Source: Larix sibirica (taxonomy: Eukaryota; Streptophyta; Pinopsida; Pinales; Pinaceae). From it: DNA of 11,365 nucleotides. The translations under genes and the position numbers were made by a program. This document shows positions 1-9,340 of this stretch, piece by piece. The stretch is from NCBI GenBank assembly GCA_004151065.3, contig NWUY0300133692.1:1-11365 (forward strand). Reading direction: 5' to 3'. The notes beneath the pieces are model-generated. The model worked only from the letters and a program-made list of their open reading frames with translations, had not been told where the DNA came from and did no database searches. Each line of letters starts with the position of its first letter. The first letter of the stretch is position 1.

Positions 1-83
1 CAAGAGACCACTATATCGAAGTTGTTCAGCCGGGTCACTCGACAGGTGCCCTTAAGGTCCACAGTCATTCTAGGGGCATTACA

Positions 84-359
84 CAAAAGAAAATTCTCAA
101 GGCTAACAAGGGGAGGACATCGATGGGCTATGATTTCACTAATTAAAAAGAGTGAGGGGGTGTTTGTATATGTTGTAAACAAATTTTCATTAATATGTTG
201 TATTAGGACATGAGATAAACATAACATGGGTATTTTTTGGAAAACAAACCTTATAACATGATTATTTTTTAACAACAACAAAAGAAAAGTTTCAAGGATG
301 ACTGGGGGAGGAGTACACTGATGGGGTATGAGTTCACCAATGAAGAAGAGTGAGGGGGT
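84..359 (+). repeat. Degenerate direct repeat, two copies of about 80 bp
   Basis: Copy 1 is 84-161 and copy 2 is 279-359, so the period is about 195 bp. Both open with CAAAAGAAAA, share the order TCAAGG...GGGGAGGA...CGATGGG or CTGATGGGG...TATGA.TTCAC, and close with AAGAGTGAGGGGGT. In one frame both translate to similar peptides (KRKFSRLTRGG and KRKVSRMTGGG, each followed later by KKSEGV). This suggests an old coding or LTR-proximal segment that was duplicated. The purine-rich ends (AAAGAGTGAGGGGG) resemble polypurine tracts; after copy 1 the next bases are TGTTTG, as an LTR might begin. I cannot name the family. An open frame runs from base 1 to 211 across copy 1, but I do not recognise its product. 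Confidence 0.55.
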
Positions 360-2417
360 CCAATTGAAGGGATTAACTATGTATTGTGAAAATTCCTAAC
401 CTAATACATAAACCTCCTTATGCTATGTTAACCTTGACCTAAGAAACATAAAAAGTAAACCTAATGCAAAGTTATATGAGAAGAGAATGTGAGTTGAGAT
501 TTAGGAATCTTAATACAAAATTCCTACCTCCTATTTAGAAGAAACTACCTCCTATATTTTAAAAACCAAGATAGGAGTGGAGGAAAGACCCCTCCCTCAC
601 TCCTGATTCTTTCATTCACTCAAGAAAACTTCAAGTAGGGGAGGGAGAGCTGGAAAAAAATAGGTTTTGAAGAAAAAAAACTCAGACCAGATGACAGAGG
701 AACCATAAAGGGATAAAAGAGTGACTATTGAGAGGTAATAGAAACCATTAGAAGGTATTTAAACTACCACTTGAAACCTCATAGGATTTCTTTCCTATTG
801 TTTTGTGCATATTATCATAATATTTTGTCCAAGAAGTGTAATACTACTGTAAAGAAAAGTGGAAGTAGGAAATTGCTTGGGATTATCTTGGACATACTGA
901 AGAGCATAGAAGGGAAGGGCATGCCTAAGGACTATATAATAGAGAAATAATATATTCTTGTATTGTATGGAGTAAGGTGAAGTGTGCCAAGAACTGGGCT
1001 AGCATAAAGGAGTCTAAATATATTTTCAATGATGACATTTTGGTTGGTTATGCAAAGGCTTTAATGGTTTGAAAATATTGACGTTTTCCTTCTTGTCATT
1101 GGCGATCTTATAGAAAGATCACAGGGGATGCAATCTATGGAATATCAACCTATGCCTATGTGGAAATTAACCCCCCCATAGTCATATTATTTGGAACACA
1201 TTTAAAGAAAAACAAAGATACATTCTTTATCCATTTCCTTGCTATCAAGTATGACATACATGCCTGTAATTTTTTTATTTTGGTTGTTGTAGAAATTTGA
1301 TATGATTTTCATATGTAGTGGACCATTCTTGTAATATGATATGCATGACATGGTTGTAAATATATTGAATTTACCAATGTGTGGATAATATATTTCGCTT
1401 TGGCATGAATTTTGGATATTTGCTACATAAAACTAGTGGCTCTGTCTTGTATTATTGATTTTTCATGCATAGGGTTGAGTGTAAGTACTAATTCAAGTTG
1501 TAGTGTGCTCGATCCCCATCATTAGGGATGGGGCACCAACATTTCTAATATTTTTTCCTCCCTTTCAAATACCGATGTAACTAATCTTCAATTAGAATCA
1601 ACACTAAGTTTCACACCAAGTTAGCCACTTAGAACTCTCCTCTACTCTTATTTTCTTCACTAACAATCAATAATATTGATTGGTGTCAGATATTTTCAAT
1701 TACAAGGCCATTAGTATGTTTATGAGGAATTATGTTATAAAAATGCAACATAATCCAATTTCAATAGGCCATATTCAAGTGGCCATAACTTATTGTTTTC
1801 TCAACAAATATTAGGCTTCCGATATATGAAATTGAGGCTCATGGAGTCAAATTTTTTATAGGCCATGTTCCATATTTTATTTCTGATACATTTGTGTGTA
1901 TAAGTTGTTGGAAATAAACTAAATCATTTCACTATCTCTTAATTTTTATTTTTTTTAAGTCCAACAAGTTGTATTTTTTATGTAGAGGAAAAATAGCCTT
2001 TACAACAACATTTTTTAAGAGTAATATGTTTCTTATAATAACTGAAAGGTAGATGAACAACCTTTAATTACAAAAGAAAAGACAAAAATACAGAGCTAGA
2101 AATTGAGAATAAATATATGCATATATTTCTTAAATTAAAATTTGAAAAAAACCATAGTCTATATTGTCATTATTTGCAGTAAATTACATATACAAAGATT
2201 TCAACAGAGAAATATCCACTTACATTCATAAAAGGGATTGGTTGCAGAGGGATAGTTATGTCTCCTAGCAATAGGAATTCAAGATACTCCACCCTTGAAC
2301 TGAGGGGCTAAGGGACATGTTTTGACAAGGGGAAAATATATTGATGAAAACAACAACAATACAAAAACAAACTCCAAAATAAATCAATAGAAGAACATGG
2401 AAATGAAACAAAGAAAA
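360..2417. other. Unassigned AT-rich region without recognisable genes
   Basis: I see no protein family, RNA gene or terminal repeat that I can name. The longest open frame I noticed by eye runs from 1082 to 1297 on the + strand (72 codons ending in TGA at 1298-1300). It has no early ATG and no match I recall. Local oddities are a C7 run near 1171-1177, a T-rich stretch around 1945-1980, and an 18-bp perfect palindrome at 2111-2128. If the gypsy element inserted cleanly into a copia element, the left half of that copia should end here; I looked for RT motifs of copia type before 2418 and found none. Most likely this is old, highly diverged repeat or intergenic DNA. Confidence 0.5.
2111..2128. 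repeat. 18-bp perfect palindrome
   Basis: AAATATATGCATATATTT reads the same on both strands. It is AT-rich and lies in otherwise unassigned DNA, so it may be chance. No function is inferred. Confidence 0.5.
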
Positions 2418-2603
2418 CTATGGTGACCCTATTCCCACATGCAGAAAAGTCCAAGGTGGGTCGTGGGCACATATATACATTTAATGTTCATTTCTTTAAA
2501 ACAAGAACGGATCCCAAATCGTGTACATTTGCTTGGGGTTGTAATGTCAACAAAATCACTATGACCATATCTCGGCAATACAACACTGTTTATGTAAGGA
2601 TGA

Positions 2604-2619
2604 TTGAATATATATTCAA
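2604..2619. repeat. 16-bp perfect palindrome in the 5' LTR
   Basis: TTGAATATATATTCAA is self-complementary and is followed by CATTGAAT, repeating its arm. It lies just upstream of the stretch that still aligns to the 3' LTR, so conservation cannot be tested within the window. Confidence 0.5.
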
Positions 2620-2926
2620 CATTGAATGGTTTTCCATATTATATATCTTTTCTTCACTTAAATATATACATATCCTTTAATTTGGATCTGGTTTATTCAT
2701 GATAATGGTGGTTGATTTTGACATGGATTATCAGTGGTGGATCTATTTTATTCTATCTTTGTTCTACATATTTATTTTTTAATGCATTTATCTTTTGGCA
2801 CCAAGCTAGAATCTCTGCAATTGTCTTCCATGCTGATTTTTTAAAAGAAAACAAAAAAATAGTTAATGCAAGTATATACTTTCCTAAAGACCTTGGTTTG
2901 GTCTTTAGTGTGAACTCATTCAAGGG

Positions 2927-2934
2927 TATAAATA
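2927..2934 (+). promoter_or_regulatory. Possible LTR TATA box
   Basis: TATAAATA sits inside the 5' LTR; the 3' LTR has TATAAAGA at the matching place in both copies of its duplicated block. It lies about 390 bp before the LTR end, a reasonable place for the U3/R boundary. It also falls in an inverted-repeat module (ACCTTGGT at 2890-2897, ACCAAGGT at 2934-2941). This is position and motif evidence only. Confidence 0.35.
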
Positions 2935-3318
2935 CCAAGGTGCACACTGTTTGCTTTAGTTATGTGCAATTTTTTCCCTTACAATATAGTTTTATATCCT
3001 TTCATAATCATTAATGCATTGGTGCTAGATTTTGTACTAAAGTGATAGGTACACATACTTGAGTTTTATTATTTTCTAATTTCAATTTCTCCTACATACT
3101 AAATTCAATGTTGACTAGCTAACTTCTAGATATTTACTATTTGACTTATGTCTTAAATTGAAACCGAAATTTTTGCTAAATGAATGGCTTGATGTGGTGC
3201 AATAAATTAATTTTGCATTAAGTTGGTTAGAATTCATGAAGTGTGTTGTTATCAAGAAAATATATTTTCATACAAATATATTTTTATTCATAAAAATAGC
3301 ACAAGGAATGTTATAAAT

Positions 3319-3330
3319 TGGCATCAAATC
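3319..3330 (+). other. Primer-binding site, initiator-Met tRNA type (degenerate)
   Basis: TGGCATCAAATC matches 9 of 12 bases of TGGTATCAGAGC, the usual plant retrotransposon site complementary to the 3' end of initiator methionine tRNA. It begins three bases after the LTR end, as expected. Minus-strand DNA synthesis would be primed here. Confidence 0.75.
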
Positions 3331-3489
3331 CAAGGGTTGCATCACTAGGGGTTGTATGGGTTCAAGGAATAAGGTATGACCTTAGATTTGATGTTTTAGT
3401 AATCTAACAGGGTGTTATTGTGCACAAATACTAGTGTCCCATCAATATTTACAAGTAAATCATTGTGAAGAAGTATAACAATTGTTTCC

Positions 3490-4690
3490 ATGGAGGAAAT
3501 GCAAAATCCTCAAGTGTATGAAGCATATATCACAAGTAAAAACTAGATGGAAATATAATCCAATGGAAGGAGAAACATAGAGACTCCTATAAACATGTTA
3601 GAGACTATGAATATATTAAAGGAAGAAGTTTAGAGTTGCAAGCAATATAATGATAGGATAACCAAGGCCCAAGAAGAACATAATTAATTAAATGCTTTTG
3701 TATTAAAAACCTTGAGATAAATTCAGAGAAAACTTCATCAAGGAAAAGTTTATAGTGATGCAGGAAGTAGTCATTTGAGGAACATCTCAATGCACCAAAG
3801 GGAATATCTCTAATGATGGATCATATACCCCATTTTAATCATCTGATCAACAAACAAATCCAACTAAAGATTATGTGGATAACAATTTAACATCTTATTC
3901 CCATAAAAATAAAAATAAAAACAATCCAAGGAACAATTGATGTGGAAATTCCAAAAAAGTGAAACAACCAAATTTGAATGGTGAGGTGAAATTTGGTCAT
4001 GAAGAAAAGGCTTGGCTTCTTGATATCTAAAAGTGCTTTCAAGTACATGACTATTTTTTAGAATATGAAAGCAAGGGTGGATATTTTAAATCTAAAGGGA
4101 AGAGCAACTATATGGTGGGGTGATCTAAGATGGGAAAGAATATCAATTAGAGGAAAATTCATTGAAAGTGGTTTAAAATGTTCTTTCAATATAAGCACCT
4201 TTCATAAAAGTATTGTGATAACAAAGTTAATGAATTTTATGACTTGAAGTTGGGACAAATGACCATGGATGAGTATGTGAATGATTTCTTGGAGATTTTC
4301 CATTATGTTAAGTTATCAGAGACAAGAAGGTAAAAATTTAATGCTTTTTAAGTGGGTTGCCTCACTCTTACAAAGATAGGATTGAATTCGATGAGCCTAA
4401 GATTCTTGATGAGGAAAACGAAGGCTAAGTATTTCTATGAGAAATACAAGAAAAAACTGGATATCATCAAGTCATATAGGGAAAAAAAGAAACAAAATAT
4501 TGAACATAGGAAAAAGGGATTCAAACCTCCTCCATATAGAAATAAATAAAGAAGTTTTCATCCAAGTTACCCCGCAAAAAGGATAAATAAACTAGTTGAA
4601 ACAATGAGAAAGATTCCAATATAACCCATGAAATATTGGAGATATGGAGAAGATCATCTTAGGAAATGTCCCCACAAATAAGAAGACAAG
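3490..4690 (+). pseudogene. gag: Ty3/gypsy gag pseudogene
   Basis: Gag forms the virus-like particle that packages element RNA. A plausible start is ATG at 3490 (MEEMQNPQVYEA). It is followed by a remnant reading ILKEEV, then ITKAQEEHN and NAFVLKTL, resembling the coiled N-terminal part of plant gypsy Gag. The core (retrotransposon gag domain) begins near 3947: KQPNLNGEVKFG, then KAWLLDI and a stop. After a frame change it continues as MKARVDILNLKGRATIWWGD at 4065, with the hallmark LKG.A..WW. After another shift come DLKLGQMTMDEYVNDFLEIF from about 4241 and GLPHSYKDRIEF from 4354, then a lysine-rich linker (to 4549). A zinc knuckle follows at 4628-4681: YWRYGEDHLRKCPHK, in which the first two cysteines have become tyrosine (TAT at 4634 and 4643), while H and the last C remain. 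At least three or four frame changes and several stops make it non-functional. The family call is strong; the exact start is not. Confidence 0.85.
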
Positions 4691-5672
4691 AGGGTTGCCG
4701 ACAAAATCCAAGAGGCCACTATAGTGAATGACATTTCCAGGACCATTCCTACAATTTATGCATCTTTAGAAGATCAACAAGCAAACCACCAAGCATCAAT
4801 TGTGGAATTTGAAGGTAAGATTCCTTAGCATTCTATTTCTAGATTGATTTATCAAGATCTAGGCATAATTACGTTGCACCTAAAGTTGTTAACTCATGTG
4901 TTCTCAGAAAATGCAAGCAGAAGAAAACATGATTAATGCAATTGGACATAGGAAAAAAAAGAAAAGTAAGTGAGTTGGTGGAGGCATGTCCAGTGGACAT
5001 GAATGGATTGTACACATGGGAAAATTTAAACACGTTTCCACTTGGATCATATGATGTCTTGATTGGTATGGAATGGTTGGAGGAACATAAAGTAAAAGGC
5101 ATTCCAAAATCTATTTCCATGAGAAAAAATTTATCCATACCATTGAAGAAGAGTTTCAAGAAAGGTTTCGAGTTATATGTATTTCAAATGTTTGGTTCAG
5201 TAGAAATTAAGGGACAAAAGTTGGAAGACTACCCAATATTACAAGAGTTTATAGATTTGTTTTCTAATGAGATGCTTGGTCTACCTCCCAAGAGGGATAT
5301 TGAATTTTCCATTGATATCATGCCTTGAGTTACACCTGTATCCCAATATCCTTACATAATGAGTACCCCTAAACTAATAGAGTTTAATATGCAACTACAA
5401 GAACTGATGGAGAAATGATATATTAGATCCAATGTGTCACCTTGTGGAGAACTAGTTTTGTTTGTGAAGAAGAAAGATGGGACTCTTATATTGTGCATAG
5501 ACTACAAAAAATAGAACAAGGTTGTCATAAAAAACAAATACACATTGCCTCGAATTGATGACTTGTTTGATTAGGTAAGAGGGGCAAAGGTGTTTTCAAA
5601 AATTGACTTAAGGTTAGGATATCATAAAGTCCCAATCAAATATGAAGACATACATAAGACAACATCCAGGAT
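4691..5672 (+). pseudogene. pol: Ty3/gypsy pol pseudogene, part 1: protease and N-terminal half of RT
   Basis: The aspartic protease region lies at about 4795-5090. The catalytic aspartate is still recognisable in ID near 4845, but the following S/T-G is lost, and HNYVAPKVVNSC follows as expected after the active site. Downstream come KRKVSELVEACPVDMNGL and PLGSYDVLIGMEWLEEH. After EEHK the text jumps to VKGIPKSIS, so a short block usually present there seems deleted. From 4936 to the LINE insertion one frame is kept, with stops at 5326, 5416, 5512 and 5572. RT begins around LEDYPILQEFIDLFS and includes the KKKDGT...CIDYKK block (about 5467-5511) and VFSKIDLRLGYHKVPIK, whose aspartate (GAC 5605-5607) is the first catalytic residue. 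The frame then breaks off inside HKTTSR, where the LINE entered, and resumes at 9540. The product could not be made as a functional enzyme. Confidence 0.9.
5658..5672 (+). repeat. Left target-site duplication of the LINE
   Basis: GACAACATCCAGGAT recurs at 9540-9554 as GACAACATCTAGGAT, with one C/T difference in 15. Length and position fit target-primed LINE insertion. Removing 5673-9554 restores a continuous gypsy RT reading frame. Confidence 0.92.
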
Positions 5673-5812
5673 TTAACAAATTTATGCTAACAAAAACTTG
5701 AGAGAGAGAAACTCACTACAACTAAACCCTTGAATTGTGCAAACAAGAAACCTTGCAATCTTGAGAAACCCTGCATCTAACAACTTAGGTCTATTGAGCC
5801 ACTGCAGCCACA

Positions 5813-7141
5813 ATGGATCCCCAAGACCCCTCAGAACTAGATTTGAATTTCCTATTGGATAAAGCTTTTTGTCTATTTGAATACTCACAGAAAGTCACAT
5901 CTTCTTCCCAAGCTATGTCAGTTTGATTGGTGAAGAGGGCGACCGCTCAAAAAATTAGGATCTCCTCTGCTTTAGTGAAAATGAAATCCCTAGGATCATA
6001 TAAAAGAGGACTGGTGGGATTATTTACTGGGATTTTTCACTCTCAAAAGGCCATAGAACTATGTTTGAACAAGAATTGGCAGTCACTATTGTTAGGAAGG
6101 ATGCATTGTCATTTCTGCAGAAGGGGATATTATGCATTCCTCTTTGAGTTTAAAGTAGATCAAGATCTAATTTTCCGAAATGGACCATACTTCATGGGAC
6201 CTTGAGGTATGTATCTAAATAGTTAGAATATGTCATTTAATATTGAAAATGATATATGTTATGTTGTCCCGGTTTGGGTAAAATTATCACATCTTCCTTT
6301 GCATCAATGTTGTTCTGATGAAGTGTAGGTGGCTATAGGAAACTCGTTAGGAAGATATATTGATAAACTTGAACCTAAATCTCCCATGTGCTCTTGTGCA
6401 CGAATTGATGTTGAGGTGGATATGGATAAAGGACTACCTGAGGTTGTAAATATCATTATGGATAGTTGGTGACATGTGCAAAATTGGATTATGATCAATT
6501 GCCTTTTAAATGCAAGAAATGTCATGAATATGGCCACTTTGCAAGAGACTGGTCATGAAATGTGGTGAAGGAACCAGAAAATGAGCAAGAAAAGGAATGG
6601 CATTGGTTAAAAACAAAGGAAAAAACTCATATTAACCCTATCATTACTAATCTATCGGATCCCTCATTACTAATCTATTAGAACCCTCAAACTCAAATAA
6701 ATTACAACCCTTAGTTGATGCTGGAGATAATGAAGGTTAGGAAGAACAAACAAAGAATCAAGACCAATAATATAGACAACCTTCTCTCTAAACAGTTGTG
6801 GAAGAGGTAGGGGTGGAAGGCTACATCTTTTCCCTACCATTACAACCAATAATAGAAATTAATATGCATTTGAATAGTGCGAAAATTGATTCTACATATG
6901 TGGAGGTAGGGCAATATTCATAGCAAATTCATGATGAATCCTTAGAAGAAATGGAAGAAGATATGTCGGTATGAAAAAATTAGGGAGAAGATCTCACAAG
7001 AAACTTAAAGAAGGTGAAGCAGAAAGAGAAAATAATTTGGGTAAGAAGGCCTCTCTTGACATGCTTATGAAGGACACAACATCAAACAAAAAAGGGAAAA
7101 ACGTGGAAATAAGAAGTAAATCTGGTTTGCATTCAAAATAA
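5813..7141 (+). pseudogene. LINE ORF1 pseudogene (DUF4283 and CCHC zinc-knuckle type)
   Basis: ORF1 of plant L1 elements encodes an RNA-binding protein that packages the LINE transcript. The start at ATG 5813 (MDPQDPSELDLNF) follows a stop-rich leader. A stop at 5924 interrupts it, then the frame stays open to 6203. The DUF4283-like part includes CLNKNWQSLL, YYAFLFEFKVDQDLIF and, after further stops, VPVWVKLSHLPLH and AIGNSLGRYIDKLEPKSP, then ARIDVEVD. A frame change near 6465 leads to DYDQLPFKCKKCHEYGHFAR at 6490-6546, a CX2CX4HX4C zinc knuckle whose last cysteine is now tryptophan (TGG 6550). A poorly conserved linker follows. The C-terminal tail returns to the starting frame at 6980 (LGRRSHKKLKEGEAEREN, then ASLDML) and ends with TAA at 7139-7141. 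Several stops and at least two shifts make it a pseudogene. Overall length (about 440 codons) fits plant LINE ORF1. Confidence 0.85.
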
Positions 7142-7143
7142 TA

Positions 7144-7275
7144 ATGAACATTGTCTCTTAAATTGTGAAGGTTTGGAAGGAACACATAAACTGGAGGCAA
7201 TTCAAAATATGATCCATAAAGAATAACTCTCCATACTTTTACTCCACGAGACAAAAAATGGCAGCAAATGAAGTA
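7144..7275 (+). pseudogene. LINE ORF2 fragment: start of the AP endonuclease
   Basis: ATG at 7144 lies three bases downstream of the ORF1 stop codon, the close spacing common in plant LINEs. ATG gives MNIVS followed by a stop; shifting one base gives LNCEGLEGTHKLEAIQNMI, then LSILLLHETKNGSK. This is the N-terminal part of the endonuclease/exonuclease/phosphatase fold: the asparagine of the NC.G motif near 7159 and the catalytic glutamate of ETK near 7250 are both present. An in-frame TAA interrupts it between these motifs. Only about 40 codons survive; the rest of the nuclease and the whole RT of ORF2 are absent. The recognition rests on motif order and position after ORF1. Confidence 0.75.
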
Positions 7276-8297
7276 ATTTATAACATCTTGTTGTATTATC
7301 ACATAGTCTTCTTGAATAACCATACAATTTGGATTAATTCAATAATTAAACTTACCATATAAAAATAATTTCTTCTTTATAATTCAACAAACTCCTACAT
7401 ACAAGGACATCCTCATGGATGTAACATTACCAAAGTAATATGGTATGGCACTAGACCTTTTATTAGGATTCCATTGCAAAGTAATAATATTATTTTCTAT
7501 CCATGTTTCACTTTTAATCTATTTACTCTCTAAGTAGAATATGTATACTAAAACATTAGTTTGAGTATTTGTTAGGTCCTCTACCAATTTTTACACAATG
7601 TTAAACTCTTAAAGAATGCACGATATTTATGATACAACCGTTCTTGTGTGCCAAATCTCACATAATCTATAAAACCAAAATTTCAATAATACATTTATCA
7701 CAAATAACTATTTTACTCAAATTATAAAATTGACAAATTATAATTACATAACAATTAGAGTAGACTCAAGCACACTTGAGCGACTTCAATGTCTAGGTAG
7801 AGAAGGAAATGAGAATCCTCCCTCATTGATTTCCCATACTGTTTTAATGATAATTTTGATATCATTCTTGAGAATGACTAAGTATTTCTCTTAATAGGGT
7901 TAATAAGCCTAATAACAAACTCGGTTCTTAGATCATTAGTTCAACCCTTGTGACTTAGTTTTCACTAACTGTATGAAGAAATCCAACCCTGTGTGTCCAT
8001 ATTCAAAGGTTCTATAACAATAATAAGATTCCACTCTAACTAAAATCATAAATCAAATGTACTCCTTTCACATGATATATCCAAGTCAAAGGGACTTTAC
8101 ATCTACCAAGAAATTAATAAGGCTCTAACTATTGCAGTTACATTTTAGAGTTCGGATCTCATATAATTCGAGCATTTCATATAAGGCTTGACTTCCAAGT
8201 TCCATGGTATCTAATAACAATGGATATATTTATACTTCAAGCAGTATAAATATCTTAGAGGGAATTAATTATTATTATTTTATACAGGGTGCCTTCA

Positions 8298-8426
8298 CTA
8301 TCAATAAAATGACACTGATATATCATTTACATAAAGTCTAACGTCCTTGCATCTTGCACAATCAATTATATATCCCTATCAATAAATGACACTGATATAT
8401 CATTTACATAAAGTCTAACGTCCTTG
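8298..8426 (+). repeat. Direct repeat of about 52 bp, two copies
   Basis: Copy 1 is 8298-8349 and copy 2 is 8376-8426. They are identical except for one extra A in copy 1 (AATAAAATGAC against AATAAATGAC). A 26-base spacer separates them, so the period is 77-78 bp. Near identity, in a region otherwise old, points to a late local duplication. Confidence 0.93.
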
Positions 8427-8689
8427 TTAACTATCTTTCTTTTCTTTAAAAAGTAAATACTCTTGAAAAGAATACAGAGGAACCCTAACTACTGAGGCTG
8501 TTACTCACCAAGTAGCGATTAATATATTTATTATTCATAAATAGAGAGTGCGCCTTTTTGGACTTGGTTTAACTTTAACTGAGCTACCCTCCCAGGTTCC
8601 CAATCAAGGTGCTCTTACATGGATATCGTAATTGATTCGGAAAAGAATCTGTAACCGAATAATTTATTGTGCTTCTTCTTAATAATTAA

Positions 8690-8700
8690 CTATTTATAGG
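8690..8700 (-). promoter_or_regulatory. Possible minus-strand TATA box
   Basis: The complement of CTATTTATAGG reads CCTATAAATAG, a close match to the plant TATA consensus. If the segment is a minus-strand LTR this would mark transcription start near 8660. No gene is visible downstream. Confidence 0.35.
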
Positions 8701-8786
8701 ATGAGTTAAGAAATGAGGTCATATATTTTATTATACCATGGGATCCTTTTAAATGGCTAAGGTTTCCATAATGTTTATAAGTTAAG

Positions 8787-8804
8787 TTTCTATATATATA
8801 GAAA
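8787..8804. repeat. 18-bp perfect palindrome
   Basis: TTTCTATATATATAGAAA is self-complementary and could extrude as a hairpin. It sits about 90 bp from the minus-strand TATA candidate. Chance is likely in such AT-rich sequence. Confidence 0.5.
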
Positions 8805-8904
8805 AGACAATTTCCAATATAGTTATAAATATTATTTGCTCGTAATAGTAATGGTTCATTTTGCCATATTAATATTAATACAATTAAATAATATTGTAAC
8901 ATTA

Positions 8905-9021
8905 TTTTAGGTTTATAGTCTTAAATGGATGAATAACATAGTTATAATGGATTACTATTCACTATTAAGCGATGTTAATTTTATCGTTAAGACTGATCAT
9001 AATTTAAGACTACACCTAAAA
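8905..9021. repeat. Imperfect inverted repeat, about 20-bp arms
   Basis: The left arm 8905-8926 (TTTTAGGTTTATAGTCTTAAAT) is, apart from two extra bases and one change, the reverse complement of the right arm 9002-9021. About 75 bases lie between them, containing a smaller inverted pair around CGATGTTAATTTTATCG. It could be a small MITE-like element or a stem within an LTR. I see no clear target duplication next to it. Confidence 0.6.
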
Positions 9022-9340
9022 CTTTAGGCTATCAAGTGAATGTCCAATGTTCACTTCTCCTCTAGTGCTCACGGCACCAAGATGACAACCTTTATCAGTA
9101 TTTGTATTCTTTAACTTCTTCCCCTAGTAGTTCGTGCCCTTTTTCGTTTAGTTGTGTCAAGCCTTTCAGTCTCCTAAGTCTACAAATTAAACTTCAAAAT
9201 AGCTTAGGAAACTCACAATAACACTTACAGTGCTTTACCGGCAATGCATTACCTTGAGCTTCTCACCAAGATCTTGCACATTGCACCTTTTCATTTGTAT
9301 TCTGTTGCACAAGGATCGGAGTAGCGGAGGGGATATTACA

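Larger units (their letters stand above)
2418..3315 (+). repeat. 5' LTR of the gypsy element
   Basis: The segment from about 2640 to 3315 aligns along its length with 10415-11199. Shared landmarks are the ATATATCTTTTCTTCACTT block, TTGATTTTGACATGGATTAT, the GGTTTGGTCTTTAG block, and TTCATACAAATATATTTTTATT near the end. The right boundary is set at TTATA (3315), which corresponds to TTACA at the end of the 3' LTR and lies three bases before the primer-binding site. The left boundary is uncertain because the matching part of the 3' LTR is deleted. This copy lacks the 109-bp duplication seen in the 3' LTR. A TATA-like box lies at 2927-2934 and AATAAA at 3201-3206. Open frames across this stretch on both strands are not genes. 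Confidence 0.8.
7281..9340. mobile_element. Unassigned ~2.06 kb segment within the LINE, possibly a minus-strand LTR
   Basis: This stretch is very AT-rich and stop-rich in the frames I read, and I find no LINE RT motifs in it. Read on the minus strand, it has LTR-like traits: a TATA box CCTATAAATAG (complement of 8690-8700), an end reading ATAATACAACA (complement of 7289-7299), and a purine block AGAGGAGAAG followed by TGAACATTGG (complement of about 9044-9063). The bounded segment would be 7289-9053, 1765 bp, within the range of long copia LTRs. Flanking pentamers CATCT (7284-7288) and CTTCT (9054-9058) differ by one base. Against this, the TGAACATT...TTCA edge falls in a short hairpin, and no second LTR is present. 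Alternatively AATTTAT at 7275-7281 and 9344-9350 could be a duplication, but no inverted termini follow. Identity is unresolved. Confidence 0.35.

Noticed and set aside
1021-1055. NDDILVGY peptide resembling a copia RT active-site box
   Set aside because: Flanking peptide shows no RT blocks in order and the frame soon stops; likely chance.
2712-3014. 100-codon open frame on + and 64-codon frame on - in the 5' LTR
   Set aside because: They lie in LTR sequence whose counterpart in the 3' LTR does not keep the same frame; no family resemblance.
4869-5159. Minus-strand open frames of 96 and 67 codons
   Set aside because: Antisense to clearly recognisable gypsy protease and RT text on the + strand.
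6994-7323. Minus-strand 109-codon open frame
   Set aside because: Antisense to LINE ORF1 tail and endonuclease start; crosses the junction with unrelated sequence.
8690-8902. Minus-strand 70-codon open frame
   Set aside because: AT-rich low-complexity composition, no recognisable motif; ends beside a TATA-like box rather than downstream of it.
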